Assembly: GCF_900059565.1 (NCBI RefSeq)
Contig: NZ_FIZW01000001.1
Span: 283,501 to 347,500, forward strand
Length of the DNA stretch: 64,000 bases
Direction: 5' to 3'
Source: Murdochiella massiliensis
Lineage (GTDB): Bacteria; Bacillota; Clostridia; Tissierellales; Peptoniphilaceae
Shown in pieces: positions 45,501 to 54,411 of this stretch; the stretch's first letter is position 1; every line of letters begins with the position of its first letter. The notes under the pieces were generated by a model that saw nothing but the letters and a program-made list of their open reading frames with translations, ran no database searches and was not told the DNA's origin. The position numbers and the translations under genes were made by a program.

Positions 45501-46118
45501 CAACTCTCCGGGAAAAATCAAATCTTAGATCCGCATTTTGAAGATTGGCCGTGGTATGGCGGTGCGCCGACAAAGACAGAGACGAGCACGACGGAAAGCG
45601 TCGAGCATATGCCACTTCCTGTTTTTCTGCAGGGAAAGGTTGAAGCTGATCCGGCTACCATAGGCACGTTGTTGCATCGTGCGCTGCAAAATTTACCGTT
45701 AAAAAATTATACGGAAGAAACTATGAAACAAGCACTGGACGCGATGGCGTCGCGTGCGCTCTTTACAGAGCAGGAGCGATCCCTGCTTGAGGAAGCGCTC
45801 TTATTGCGCTTTTTTGAAAGTTCTTTGGGACAAGCGGTGATTGCCCATGAGAAAAACGTGGTGAGGGAGCATAGCTTTACAATGCGCTTACCTTATGAAG
45901 AAAGTGAAATTGCCGTGGACGGGCAGATTGATTTATTTGTCGATCTGCCGGACGGCATGATTTTAGTGGACTTTAAATCGGATCGACATCCGAATCCCGA
46001 GCGATACCGCAAGCAATTGGCGCTCTATGCGCGGGCGTTGCAACTAGCGTATCACAAGCCGGTTAAGGCAGCGTATCTCTATTGGATTCGGCATGGCACA
46101 GCGGATCGTTTACAGTAG
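42579..46118 (+). CDS. addA: AddA helicase-nuclease subunit
   Basis: An 1179-residue SF1A helicase and nuclease. Walker A AQAGAGKTGVLVERI (Lys about 28), motif II FFDEYQDA (about 416), motif III GDVKQSIYGFRQA, motif V TIHKAKGLQFSVVF, motif VI VALTRAVHRLYL, and a RecB-like nuclease near the C-terminus with DGQIDLFVD and LVDFKSD (about 1114-1130). It moves 3'-5' and, with AddB, degrades DNA until a Chi site. The ATG at 42579 overlaps the addB stop (ATGA), with AAAGGAGGCG upstream. Confidence 0.95.
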   Translation: MNFTDEQKKALELTPANRIVSAQAGAGKTGVLVERILREITIHHIGLDQMLVVTFTKKAAGEIRSRIREALQQRLSDGNSDPVWIFRQLNLLAAANIQTLHAFCLEVLQRHFDLLDRDPGLHILSGRQLEGLQEEAMENVLRAAYQGTLLSEEDPFSVSAASLHDFLACYMDTNRRDDQDLQDLIKQWDGLADASADPEQWMQKSVEGVTEKATIQKIMDGVRDALVIAPVLSVERQLRRMEALPWKELPEFFVQFFYRECAQLRATLFEAAEGEKGPLTLTEEQREALMERLAQGVTFRFEKQPSVTEKRDGAQAVRIKEVFQNQRAALKNDFKALLAGLEQWNWDAITREQELLQERLRPLAFLATQYRHRLQELKRDANGMDFNDVEHELIRLLQNPEVVQSLKEQYQRIFFDEYQDANAIQEQIVETLAGEDNLFFVGDVKQSIYGFRQALPENFVQRFNRYEASDREQALNLTTNFRSDSRILDFVNRIFTPLMTQQRGGVTYDSSGHRAQASAEHEGKGEVTLCVLEDVREKEDDAEPKSALDEISSEPFYVAHQIVEHVKAGGQYRDCVVLARTNLRMPEYEQVFRRFGIPYFQDASASEEETLEKQLAKNLLCFMDNRRYDIPLLSVLLSQMGGFSEEELAQMRAAYPDGAFHEAFLSDTSSVSEALQAKRDRFLEKRNAWRQRYTEMPLSEWMTLLFEESGLFAYLTTLPDGEMRLQNVLALIRLAEDYESREGGDLTGFLKEALRPAGNGEDTLPSVPLSEEDNVVRLMTIHKAKGLQFSVVFLVDLAKKFNASVKKKALVSDPSWGTALQLNYRAPEGGSCFRKKTTYQNLITNAILNKERAEEVRILYVALTRAVHRLYLVGHVTNIEKAKPEVLDLEAFLEKSNTVLDWTLGILSASAEGLSSQEGLEILFAQGEDYRTLPALSDTALDRENGGALDIDAILQASDLKEETTPLPLKMTVSQLSGKNQILDPHFEDWPWYGGAPTKTETSTTESVEHMPLPVFLQGKVEADPATIGTLLHRALQNLPLKNYTEETMKQALDAMASRALFTEQERSLLEEALLLRFFESSLGQAVIAHEKNVVREHSFTMRLPYEESEIAVDGQIDLFVDLPDGMILVDFKSDRHPNPERYRKQLALYARALQLAYHKPVKAAYLYWIRHGTADRLQ

Positions 46119-46132
46119 GAACTTTGCAGCAG

Positions 46133-46162
46133 GAAGGCACGCCGACTCGGCAAGCCTTCTTC
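46133..46162 (+). terminator. Weak hairpin between converging addA and SDR genes
   Basis: GAAGGC/GCCTTC with an inner GCCGA/TCGGC stem (46133-46159); only a short T-rich tail. Confidence 0.4.
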
Positions 46163-46165
46163 GAA

Positions 46166-46906
46166 TCAGTGGATCTCCATTCCGCCGTTAATGCCGAGGA
46201 TCTGTCCGGTTATGGCTTCGGACTCATCCGCCGCGAAATGGCTGACCCAGAGGGCGATTTCTTCCGGGCGAAGCGGACGGCCGAGCGGGATGTCCGTCAC
46301 AACCTCACGGGCGGTATCCTCGCCGAGCGCGGAAAACATATCGGTATCTACGACGCCGGGAGATACCGCGTTTACGGTAATGCCGGAGTAGACCAACTCT
46401 TTTGCGGCAGCCTTGGTAAAGGCGTCAACCGCCCCTTTGGTAGAAGAATAGAGCACTTCACAGGACGCTCCGACCTGTCCCCACATACTGGAAACATTAA
46501 TGATGCGTCCCCATTTACGGGCAATCATGCCGGGTAGCGCTCTTCTCGTGCAATAAAACATTCCGTTGACATTGGTTGCAAAGACGTGTTGCCACTCGGC
46601 ATCGGCAATATCCTGCAGCTGGCCGTATACCGCTATGCCGACATTGTTGACCAAAATGTCCACCGGGGAAAAGTGTTTCTCCGCTTGGGAAAACAGGTGA
46701 TTCACTTCATCGGAAGAGGAAATATCCGCCTGTACGACAAGGGCTTCTGCGCCACATTTTCGGCAAAGCGCAGCCGTTTGCTCCGCTTCCGTTGCATGGG
46801 TATGATAATGGACGATCAATTTTGCTCCGGGACGGGCAAGCGCAAGGGCACATGCGCGGCCGATGCCTCGTGATGCACCGGTGATCAGAATGGTATGCGA
46901 TGTCAT
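46166..46906 (-). CDS. Short-chain dehydrogenase/reductase, FabG-like
   Basis: A 246-residue NAD(P)-dependent oxidoreductase. Cofactor motif TGASRGIG (residues 8-15), NNVGIAVYG, and the catalytic Ser-Tyr-Lys set in NVSSMWGQVGASCEVLYSSTK, then VNAVSPGVVDTDM and the C-terminal GQILGINGGM. It is closest to 3-oxoacyl-ACP reductase (FabG), but no fatty-acid synthesis genes surround it, so the substrate is left open. The start at 46906 has a GGCGGAG upstream on the minus strand; the longer frame to 46936 is disfavoured. Divergent from the J-domain gene. Confidence 0.85.
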   Translation of the reverse strand: MTSHTILITGASRGIGRACALALARPGAKLIVHYHTHATEAEQTAALCRKCGAEALVVQADISSSDEVNHLFSQAEKHFSPVDILVNNVGIAVYGQLQDIADAEWQHVFATNVNGMFYCTRRALPGMIARKWGRIINVSSMWGQVGASCEVLYSSTKGAVDAFTKAAAKELVYSGITVNAVSPGVVDTDMFSALGEDTAREVVTDIPLGRPLRPEEIALWVSHFAADESEAITGQILGINGGMEIH

Positions 46907-47047
46907 TTTTTCTCCGCCTTCTATTTTTTCTCTCATAGGGGTATGATACCATGGAAAAAATCATTGTCATGATGAGCGATGCCTTTTTGTCGCCTGTCGA
47001 AGTCAGCACAGAGCTTTTGCTTCTGTGCAAGGAAGAAGAGGAAAAAC

Positions 47048-47893
47048 ATGAAAGTGCTCTTGGGACATATCCTATACGTATTGGCAAAAGGGATAGACCT
47101 GTTATTTTCAGGATTGATTTTTTTGCTGGAACTTGCGGTGAATCTTGTGGAACGCATTCGCGCCTATTTTGCGCCTTTGGTCGGCTGTTTGGCCACCTTA
47201 TTATTTTCCATGCCGTTTTTCTTCTTTTTTATTCCCATCATACGACTTCCAGCTTGGGTATGGCTCATCTTCTTTATTTTAGTGCTTTTTCCGCTGTTGG
47301 GACGCGGCTTTGTCTCGATGCTGGAATACGGAAAATACGTGTTGACGGAATATCTCTACGATCTTTCCGATGACTTGCGACAGGGAAAATCCTCCAATCG
47401 TAATTTCTCGAGCTATGGAGCGGCCTATCGTCGAAAGTTGTGGGAAGAAGAGGTGAGAAAACGCGAGGAAGCGCAACGCCGCGAAAAGGAAAAGTGGGAT
47501 CGTATCTTTAATGAGTATTTCCGTAACGGCGGCTTCTACTACCGATCGGATGGGCAATACGGTCCGCGTGCGGACGGTTCCTCGGGCTTTAATGGCCAAG
47601 GCTATGGTGGTTACGGCTACGGTGGCGGACAAAATGGCTATGGACAAAATACCTGGGCGGGGCCGAATCCCATGGAACAGTTTCGTTCCACTTATGAAAA
47701 GAGCTGTAGCGTGCTGGGCGTTTCCACGGATACGACGGAATACGAGGTGAAACTGGCGTATCGCAAGCTGGCGAAAAAATACCATCCCGATGTGAACAGT
47801 GATCCGGAAGCTACGAAAAAATTCCAGGAAATCAATGCCGCCTATGAATTCCTCTCTAAAGAGAATATTGAACGCTATAAGAAATATCGGTAA
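47048..47893 (+). CDS. Membrane-bound protein with C-terminal J domain
   Basis: A 281-residue protein with two to three hydrophobic segments in residues 1-90, a charged helical stretch ([19 protein letters not shown]), a Gly/Tyr/Asn-rich linker ([18 protein letters not shown]) and a J domain from about residue 208 ([23 protein letters not shown] in KYHPDVN). The J domain should stimulate a DnaK/Hsp70 at the membrane. It lacks the Gly/Phe and zinc domains of DnaJ, so it is not the general DnaJ. The ATG at 47048 follows AAGAAGAGG; a longer frame to 46979 is possible but lacks such a site. Confidence 0.83.
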   Translation: MKVLLGHILYVLAKGIDLLFSGLIFLLELAVNLVERIRAYFAPLVGCLATLLFSMPFFFFFIPIIRLPAWVWLIFFILVLFPLLGRGFVSMLEYGKYVLTEYLYDLSDDLRQGKSSNRNFSSYGAAYRRKLWEEEVRKREEAQRREKEKWDRIFNEYFRNGGFYYRSDGQYGPRADGSSGFNGQGYGGYGYGGGQNGYGQNTWAGPNPMEQFRSTYEKSCSVLGVSTDTTEYEVKLAYRKLAKKYHPDVNSDPEATKKFQEINAAYEFLSKENIERYKKYR

Positions 47894-47900
47894 TCGATGA

Positions 47901-47933
47901 GGGTCACGGCTATTTTCTCGTGACCCTTTTCTT
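47901..47933 (+). terminator. Terminator of the J-domain gene
   Basis: GGGTCACG/CGTGACCC, an 8-bp perfect stem, with TTTTCTT behind it. Confidence 0.88.
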
Positions 47934-48001
47934 GACAACAAAAAAGGAGTACCATAGGGGCGGTTACCGAGAAAGTGGAAAGGAAAAAGGAGGAGGCGAA
48001 A

Positions 48002-48322
48002 ATGAATGAAACGATTCAGGCCATCCTCGACATAGACCGTTCGACTCGGGAGCTCAAAGAAAACACCGATCATGTGCTGGAAACGGAAATGAACAACACG
48101 CGAGCGGTGATGGCTGAGCTTCAACGGGAAGCGAACCGTCAAATGCGAGAACAAGCGGAAGAACAGGTTAACGCTATTGAAAAAAAACGAAAAGAGGATG
48201 AGAGCGCCCTCGTATCGACGTCAGAAGAACAAATCGCGGTGATATGGCGCTTTTTTGATGCGCATCGCGAGAAGATGGCTACGGAATGGTTTGAGCGATT
48301 GCGAGACGACAATGGGATCTGA
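48002..48322 (+). CDS. ntpF: V-type ATPase subunit H/G (stator coiled coil)
   Basis: A 106-residue, highly charged helical protein (MNETIQAILDIDRSTREL, then long stretches rich in Glu, Arg, Lys and Ala). This is the pattern of the peripheral-stalk subunit called H in archaeal and G/F in bacterial V-ATPases, which pairs with subunit E. The call depends on position as the first gene of the operon and on composition. AGGAGG stands seven bases before the ATG at 48002. It overlaps the next gene by 11 bases. Confidence 0.75.
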   Translation: MNETIQAILDIDRSTRELKENTDHVLETEMNNTRAVMAELQREANRQMREQAEEQVNAIEKKRKEDESALVSTSEEQIAVIWRFFDAHREKMATEWFERLRDDNGI

Positions 48323-49337
48323 TACAGCCTTAGTAACGAAATTACGCGGGCGCTTTGGGAAATATCTCAACCCTCAACAGCTCTCTCGGCTGTTGGAAGA
48401 AACGACCCTGGAGGGCGCATTTCGTGTTCTGCGCGAGATTGTAGGTAAGGACATTGGCGATTTTCATGATGTGCGCACCGGCGAGCAGCGCCTCGAAGCC
48501 TGGAAACGTCAAAGAAATGATGAATTGCTGACGTTTTTGGACGCCAAGCAAAAACAATTCCTCCACAGCTTTTTTATGGAAGATGAATTGTTGGAGTTGC
48601 AACGCTTTCTTCGCGTACTACAACGAGATAATCGAAAAGAACAGCTTCTTTTTATTCAGCACAGCATTTATGCCGACACGCTTCATCTGACTGCCGACAC
48701 GTCCATTAGCGTGCCGGCATATCTTTCGACGCTGAAAGAGAAACCATATTATCGCCTTCTGGAACCGATCGTTCAAAACGATGTTGATACGGGATCGATC
48801 GATTTCGATTCGCTCATGGTCAATTTCAACCGATGGTATTTTCATCGACTGCGTCGGGAAGCGAAAGACATCGGGGGAAAGACGGCAGTGGTTCTCGATG
48901 ATCTTCTCGGCACGATGATCGACTTGCGAAACATTACCTGGATCGTCCATACGAAGCGCTTTTTACGCGATGAAGATCCGTATTTGGCCATGCAGATGGT
49001 TCCGGGCGGAAAGATCCTATACGGAAAGACGTTGGAGAATGTAGTAAGCCTGGATTTGCCGGCCTTTACGGTATGGCTTCGTCAAAGCCCTTATCGCGGT
49101 TTGATTGAAGGCGGTAAAGAGGATTATTCCTTTTTGCCCATCGCAAGGCAACGCTATCTCTATCAGCGTTGTCGAAAAATCTTCAGTCTCACCGATGACG
49201 GTCTGCTTGCAGCAGTGTGTTTTATACACATGTTAAACGGTCGAATCGCCGAAATACGACGCATACTGGAGGCCATAAATCTGGGATGGAAAGAGGAACA
49301 GATGATACAGTATTTAATCGAATGGAAGACGGAATAG
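48312..49337 (+). CDS. ntpC: V-type ATPase subunit C (AC39/d family)
   Basis: A 341-residue all-helical protein of the AC39 family, which couples the rotor shaft to the membrane ring. LVTKLRGRFGKYLNPQQL near the start, DLRNITWIVHTKRFL in the middle and the C-terminal GRIAEIRRILEAINLG (the family EIRNI-like motif) support this. In Enterococcus hirae the gene lies after ntpE; here it is second. The ATG at 48312 lies inside the end of the previous gene; the longer frame to 48255 is disfavoured. Confidence 0.82.
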   Translation: MGSDTALVTKLRGRFGKYLNPQQLSRLLEETTLEGAFRVLREIVGKDIGDFHDVRTGEQRLEAWKRQRNDELLTFLDAKQKQFLHSFFMEDELLELQRFLRVLQRDNRKEQLLFIQHSIYADTLHLTADTSISVPAYLSTLKEKPYYRLLEPIVQNDVDTGSIDFDSLMVNFNRWYFHRLRREAKDIGGKTAVVLDDLLGTMIDLRNITWIVHTKRFLRDEDPYLAMQMVPGGKILYGKTLENVVSLDLPAFTVWLRQSPYRGLIEGGKEDYSFLPIARQRYLYQRCRKIFSLTDDGLLAAVCFIHMLNGRIAEIRRILEAINLGWKEEQMIQYLIEWKTE

Positions 49338-49347
49338 GAGGTGGCTT

Positions 49348-51291
49348 TTGGCAATTCAACGAATGAAAATGATGCAGCTGGTTGCCCCTATTGAGCAACT
49401 TTCGCCCGTCGTGCTCGCCCTTTTTCGCACCGGCGGCCTGCATCTATTGGATGCGGAAAAAATGATCGAAAATTATTCCTTCACCATTCCGGTGACGGAA
49501 GAAAATTTGTCGAAAACGGTGGACGTTTCCACGGTGCGTCAGTTTGAAAAAGAAAGTGGTACCGGAGAGCGGCGACAGGCCGCATTGACCTACTTGCAAC
49601 GGAAGTCCCGCGAGATGGGCGACATTTTTGCCCAACCGAATCTCACGACGGAGCTGACCACGCAACAGGAAGCGGTATTGGCCGGCTTAATGGAATTGGA
49701 TGCGGAAATCGAAACGATCCGTCAAAAGCAAAAACAGGTGAAAACGGACTTGAGCCTGTTACGCCTACTTTCGGCAAATGACATTGCCTATTCCGCGCTG
49801 CAAAGTCTGGAACAGTTTGCGTATGAATTTGGTACGCTTACCGCGATTGAACGACGAGCTATTCGCTCCGGCTATGAAAAAATTCCGGCGGCGATTTTGC
49901 ATCTCGGTGCGATCGAAAAAGAGGAATTCTATCTTTTGGTCTATCCGAACAAGGTGCAAAATGAAATTCATCGCCTGGAAGACCGCCTTAACTGGAAACA
50001 GCTCAATCCCGATTTTTCGGAAGGCAAGACGAACGAAGAATGCATTCGCTTAATGGAAGAGAGCCTTAAAGAAGAAGGGAATAAGCTAGAAGCTCTGGAA
50101 AAAGAAAAACAAACACGTATCGATCGCCATGAACAAGATCTTGAAGGCTTATATTATGCCGCTTCATTAAATGACGCGGTAAACAACGCAAAACAGTATT
50201 TTGCTCGCGGGAAATCCTACTTTTATGTTACCGGCTGGGTGAGTGAAAAGGAGGAGGAAGCTTTTCGTCGGACGATTGCTCGTTTCAAAGATACCTTTGT
50301 ACAGTTCATTGATGAAGAACACGTATCCGAGAAGGCGCCGACACGCTTACAGAATGCAGCGATTGTTCGCCCGTTTGAAGCGATGGTGAACATGTATGGT
50401 ACACCGAATTACAAGGAGTTGGACCCTACCGGCTTTTTCGCCATTACGTATGTCCTTCTCTTCGGCGCGATGTTCGGCGATCTGGGGCAGGGAGCGGTCT
50501 TTGCTCTGCTCGGCTTGCTTTTGAAAAAGATGCGCCATCCCAATTTAGGCGGCGTGGTCTTTCGCATGGGCATTGCCTCGATGGCGTTCGGCCTGGCTTA
50601 CGGGTCGTTCTTCGGTCTGGAAACGGTCATTCCCGCTCTCGTTGTGCGACCGTTTGAAAACATCAACACAGTGCTTATTGCCGCCATCCTTTTCGGTGTG
50701 GTGCTGTCAAGCATCGCTTATCTTCTCGGTATTGTGAATAAGTTGAGAAGGAAGGAGTACCAGGAAGCCTGGTTCGGTAAAGAAGGATTATGCGGCTTTG
50801 TTCTGTACCTTTCGCTTCTGTTGACGGTGGTTAATGTTGCTGTCCAACCTGTTCTTCCTTCGGGTGTATTGACTGCCCTGATTGTCGCCGCATTAGCCGG
50901 AATTTTGTTCCAGCAGCCGTTAACGAATCTGCTGCTACGTAAGCGGCCGCTTTATCACCAGGGGGTGGGAGATTACTACGTCGAAACCGGATTTTCCCTT
51001 TTGGAAGCGCTCATTTCCATTTTTTCCGGCGCGCTTTCCTTCATTCGTGTCGGCGCATTCGCCATCAACCACGTCGGGTTGTTCATGGCCTTCTCAACCA
51101 TGGGAAAGATGATGGGCGGTGCGGGAAATGTGGCGATGCTCATCATCGGTAACATTGTCATCATTGGCCTTGAAGGACTGATCGTGTTTATTCAGTCCCT
51201 TCGTTTGGAATATTATGAGCTGTTCGGCAAGTATTATGTTGGCGACGGCAAACCCTTTATTGATGCAAAAAAAATGTTTCAGCATCGGTAG
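49348..51291 (+). CDS. ntpI: V-type ATPase subunit I (a subunit)
   Basis: A 647-residue membrane subunit that holds the ion half-channels. Cytoplasmic N-terminal half with long coiled coils, then seven to eight helices from about residue 360 (GFFAITYVLLFGAMFGDLG, LSFIRVGAFAINHVGL). The Arg in the last motif is the conserved residue facing the rotor carboxylate. The start is a TTG at 49348 with AGGAGG six bases upstream. Confidence 0.94.
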   Translation: MAIQRMKMMQLVAPIEQLSPVVLALFRTGGLHLLDAEKMIENYSFTIPVTEENLSKTVDVSTVRQFEKESGTGERRQAALTYLQRKSREMGDIFAQPNLTTELTTQQEAVLAGLMELDAEIETIRQKQKQVKTDLSLLRLLSANDIAYSALQSLEQFAYEFGTLTAIERRAIRSGYEKIPAAILHLGAIEKEEFYLLVYPNKVQNEIHRLEDRLNWKQLNPDFSEGKTNEECIRLMEESLKEEGNKLEALEKEKQTRIDRHEQDLEGLYYAASLNDAVNNAKQYFARGKSYFYVTGWVSEKEEEAFRRTIARFKDTFVQFIDEEHVSEKAPTRLQNAAIVRPFEAMVNMYGTPNYKELDPTGFFAITYVLLFGAMFGDLGQGAVFALLGLLLKKMRHPNLGGVVFRMGIASMAFGLAYGSFFGLETVIPALVVRPFENINTVLIAAILFGVVLSSIAYLLGIVNKLRRKEYQEAWFGKEGLCGFVLYLSLLLTVVNVAVQPVLPSGVLTALIVAALAGILFQQPLTNLLLRKRPLYHQGVGDYYVETGFSLLEALISIFSGALSFIRVGAFAINHVGLFMAFSTMGKMMGGAGNVAMLIIGNIVIIGLEGLIVFIQSLRLEYYELFGKYYVGDGKPFIDAKKMFQHR

Positions 51292-51324
51292 TGTTTTGTA
51301 CGCATACGGAAAAGGAGAAATACT

Positions 51325-51750
51325 GTGGCACCCATTTTAACGTTATCCACCATTATTGTCGTATTAACCATCTCTTCGGGTTTTTATTTGCTTTATAAGA
51401 ATACGGATTCCTCCAAAAAGCGCTTAAAACATGCGCTTCGGTTGAATCTGACCTGTTTTGCTCCCTGTATTTTGATGGCATTGATTTTATTCATGCCTTC
51501 TACCGCCTTTGCGCAGGGCAATGCGAATAATGCGGCAAGCGGCTTGGCCTACCTTGGTGCGGCGCTTTCCACCGGAATGGCCACCATCGGCACCGGTATC
51601 GCCGTCGGCGCCTGCGGTTCGGCTGCTCTCGGTGCAGTTTCCGAAGACCAATCCATCCTCGGTAAAACGCTCATCTTTGTGGGGCTTGCCGAAGGTATTG
51701 CAATTTACGGCTTGATTATCTCCATCATGATTCTCGGCCAAATCGGCTAA
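51325..51750 (+). CDS. ntpK: V-type ATPase subunit K (proteolipid)
   Basis: A 141-residue membrane subunit of the rotor ring. Two hydrophobic segments (about 4-24 and 38-62, the latter ending in PSTAFAQ like a signal peptide) precede a classic c-type helical hairpin: TGIAVGACGSAALGAVSED and GLAEGIAIYGLIISIMIL, with the ion-binding Glu in GLAEG. Only one hairpin carries the carboxylate. The Na+ versus H+ choice cannot be settled by eye. Start codon GTG at 51325 with AAAGGAG upstream. Confidence 0.92.
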   Translation: MAPILTLSTIIVVLTISSGFYLLYKNTDSSKKRLKHALRLNLTCFAPCILMALILFMPSTAFAQGNANNAASGLAYLGAALSTGMATIGTGIAVGACGSAALGAVSEDQSILGKTLIFVGLAEGIAIYGLIISIMILGQIG

Positions 51751-51759
51751 GAGGCGATT

Positions 51760-52011
51760 ATGCACATGAAGCTCATTACCGACGATAGAGAATTGGCGCT
51801 CGGCTCACGCTTAAGTGGCATTCAAACACGCGAGGTGGACGAGAACACCGTTCTTTCCGATGAGTGGAAAATGGCGGTGGAGGATAAGGATCTGGGCGTG
51901 CTCTATCTGTCGAAAAATGTGGCGGAAGCCTTACAGGAAGAAATTGATGCATTTCGGGCGAAACACCATCAGCCGATTGTCGTCGTTCTTCCGGAACAGG
52001 AGGAGAGTTGA
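51760..52011 (+). CDS. ntpG: V-type ATPase subunit F (NtpG)
   Basis: An 83-residue central-stalk subunit with the small alternating alpha/beta fold of subunit F. KLITDDRELALGSRLSGI at the start and LGVLYLSKNVAE and PIVVVLPEQEE later match the family. Length is somewhat short (usually about 100). The start may be 51760 or 51766. Confidence 0.85.
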   Translation: MHMKLITDDRELALGSRLSGIQTREVDENTVLSDEWKMAVEDKDLGVLYLSKNVAEALQEEIDAFRAKHHQPIVVVLPEQEES

Positions 52012-52013
52012 TC

Positions 52014-52634
52014 ATGGTTGAATTACAAAGTAAATTGGCCTTATTTCGCAACATGATCTGGTCGGAGGAAAAACGCCGCTCCGAACAAATGCTCTACGAT
52101 TCTACGACACAGAATTCAAAACTCATTGAAGAACGTAGAGCCCGCTTAGCGCGGGAGAGCGAGCAGTATATCGCACAGCATGTGGATCGCGCAAGGCGCG
52201 AAGCCCATGAGCGTCTGGTCGTACATCGGCAGGAAAATCAGCGCATCTTTTTGGAAACACAGAAGAAGTGCCTCGATGCGTTAAATGCCTCCATTCGGCA
52301 AAAATTTGCCGATTTTGCACAGACGCCGGAATATGCGGACTGGATGAAAAAGCATCTTCGCGCTGCACTGGAAGAAATGGATGTGGCGGAAGTCCATGTG
52401 TTGGATCGCGATCGGGATCTGGCCAGAGAAATCTGCGGTGAAGATTTGCCGGTAAAAAGCATGCCGGAGGAAGAAATCGGCGGCTTTGTTCTCGTGGATC
52501 GCCAGCAGGCAAAACGCACGCGCCACACCTTTCATTATTTGATTCAGGACAATGAATATGAAATCGGCCGCGCACTCAACGACTGGCTGATGAACGGTGC
52601 AATTCAGGAAGCGGAAGGAGAAGCGCATGAATAA
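52014..52634 (+). CDS. ntpE: V-type ATPase subunit E (stator)
   Basis: A 206-residue peripheral-stalk protein with an N-terminal coiled coil (about 1-100, many Arg/Glu) and a C-terminal domain with IGGFVLVDRQQAKR and EIGRALNDWL, as in subunit E. GGAGGAG precedes ATG 52014 by eight bases. The end overlaps ntpA. Confidence 0.88.
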   Translation: MVELQSKLALFRNMIWSEEKRRSEQMLYDSTTQNSKLIEERRARLARESEQYIAQHVDRARREAHERLVVHRQENQRIFLETQKKCLDALNASIRQKFADFAQTPEYADWMKKHLRAALEEMDVAEVHVLDRDRDLAREICGEDLPVKSMPEEEIGGFVLVDRQQAKRTRHTFHYLIQDNEYEIGRALNDWLMNGAIQEAEGEAHE

Positions 52635-54411
52635 GACCGCAGAAGGTATCATTCGTGCCATCAACGGTCCGGTTATACGCGGGACGCGCATGAATGGATT
52701 CGGCATACATGAAATGGTGGAAGTGGGCGAGAACCGTCGACTGGGCGAGATCATTTCACTGGATGAAGATCGTGCCGTCATTCAGGTCTATGAGCAGACG
52801 GAAGGACTCAAGGTCGGCGATGCGATCTATGCAACGGGTGAACCGCTTTCCGTCGTTCTCGGGCCGGGACTGCTGATGAATATGTTTGACGGCATTGAAC
52901 GTCCGCTGGAACGTATTCAGGATGCTCATGGCGATTTCATGGCCACCGGCGTCAAGATGCCGGCGCTGGATGCTGCAAAAAAATGGACGGTGTCGATAAA
53001 GATCCACGAAGGTGATACGCTCTCTTCCGGACAAGTCTTTGCCACCTGCAAAGAAACGGTACTGATCGAGCATCGCGCCATGGTGCCGAACGGTATTTCC
53101 GGAAAGGTCATCTCCTGCGTTGCGGACGGAGAGTATACCGTCAATGATGTTTTGGCCATCGTCGAACAGGACGGGATTCGTCACGAGCTTACGTTGATGC
53201 AGCGTTGGCCGGTGCGTCGTCCACGTCCGGTTTCCCGCCGTCTTTCGACCAATGATCTATTGGTGACCGGTCAGCGAGTACTGGATGTCTTTTTCCCCAT
53301 TGCGAAAGGGGGAACCGTAGCGATTCCGGGCGGTTTCGGTACGGGAAAAACCATGCTGCAGCATCAGATTGCGAAGTTCTGCGATGCGGACGTCATTATC
53401 TACATCGGCTGCGGGGAACGCGGAAACGAAATGACGGATGTTCTGGATTCTTTTCCGCAACTGATCGATCCGAATACCGGAGAAAACCTGATGAACCGAA
53501 CCGTGCTGATTGCCAACACGTCGAATATGCCGGTGGCAGCGCGAGAAGCGTCTATTTATACCGGCATTACCATGGCGGAATACTATCGCGATATGGGCTA
53601 TGATGTCGCCCTGATGGCGGACTCCACCTCGCGATGGGCGGAGGCTCTGCGAGAAATCTCCGGCCGCCTGGAGGAAATGCCGGCGGAAGAAGGGTATCCT
53701 GCCTATCTTTCCTCGCGTATCGCGCAATTCTATGAACGGGCGGGTCGCGTGGAAAACCTTAATGCTTCCACCGGATCGGTAACGCTAATCGGTGCGGTTT
53801 CGCCTGCCGGTGGCGACTTTTCGGAACCGGTGACGGAAGCAACGAAGCGTTATGTGAAGGTCTTCCTTGGCTTGGACAAGGAATTGGCCTATTCGCGCCA
53901 TTATCCGGCTATCAATTGGATGAATAGCTATTCCGGCTATACCGAGCTGTTAACCAATGATTATCTGGATCGTACGGACGTGGACGTGATGGCGCTTCGC
54001 AAGAAGATGATGGGCATTCTTCTTGAAGAAAGCAAGCTCAACGACATCGTTTCTCTCGTCGGGGCGGATGTTTTGCCGGAAGAACAGCGTTTGGTATTGG
54101 AAATTGCACGCGTTCTTCGCGTCGGCTATCTGCAACAAAATTCTTTTCATGCACAGGACACCTATGTACCGCTCAAAAAGCAGGTGCGGATGCTGCAGGT
54201 CATCAACACGCTTTATGAAAACGGTAGGGATCTTTTGCGTCTGCATGCGCCTTTGCGCATTGTACGTGATGATGATCTGTATCAGAAGGTCACCATGATG
54301 AAATACAATGTGGCAAACGACAATCTATCAGCCATTGACGATCTGGAAGAAGCTATCGTTTCGCATTACGATGCGTTGAAAATGCAATATCAGGGGGAGG
54401 ATGCGTCGTGA
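52627..54411 (+). CDS. ntpA: V-type ATPase catalytic subunit A
   Basis: A 594-residue catalytic ATPase subunit. N-terminal barrel, the A-type non-homologous region (about 115-190), P-loop [11 protein letters not shown] (about 240), arginine-proximal [13 protein letters not shown], and [26 protein letters not shown]. Hydrolysis of ATP here drives rotation. AAGGAG precedes ATG 52627. Overlaps ntpE by eight bases and ntpB by four. Confidence 0.97.
   Translation: MNKTAEGIIRAINGPVIRGTRMNGFGIHEMVEVGENRRLGEIISLDEDRAVIQVYEQTEGLKVGDAIYATGEPLSVVLGPGLLMNMFDGIERPLERIQDAHGDFMATGVKMPALDAAKKWTVSIKIHEGDTLSSGQVFATCKETVLIEHRAMVPNGISGKVISCVADGEYTVNDVLAIVEQDGIRHELTLMQRWPVRRPRPVSRRLSTNDLLVTGQRVLDVFFPIAKGGTVAIPGGFGTGKTMLQHQIAKFCDADVIIYIGCGERGNEMTDVLDSFPQLIDPNTGENLMNRTVLIANTSNMPVAAREASIYTGITMAEYYRDMGYDVALMADSTSRWAEALREISGRLEEMPAEEGYPAYLSSRIAQFYERAGRVENLNASTGSVTLIGAVSPAGGDFSEPVTEATKRYVKVFLGLDKELAYSRHYPAINWMNSYSGYTELLTNDYLDRTDVDVMALRKKMMGILLEESKLNDIVSLVGADVLPEEQRLVLEIARVLRVGYLQQNSFHAQDTYVPLKKQVRMLQVINTLYENGRDLLRLHAPLRIVRDDDLYQKVTMMKYNVANDNLSAIDDLEEAIVSHYDALKMQYQGEDAS

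Noticed and set aside
47932..47960. TTGACA before the V-ATPase operon as a promoter
   Set aside because: A perfect -35 exists at 47932-47937, but no acceptable -10 lies 16-18 bases after it (TAGGGG at 17), and TACCAT is only 12 away. Left as unproven.
47279..48154. 291-residue minus-strand frame across the J-domain gene
   Set aside because: Shadow frame that runs through the terminator at 47901-47933.
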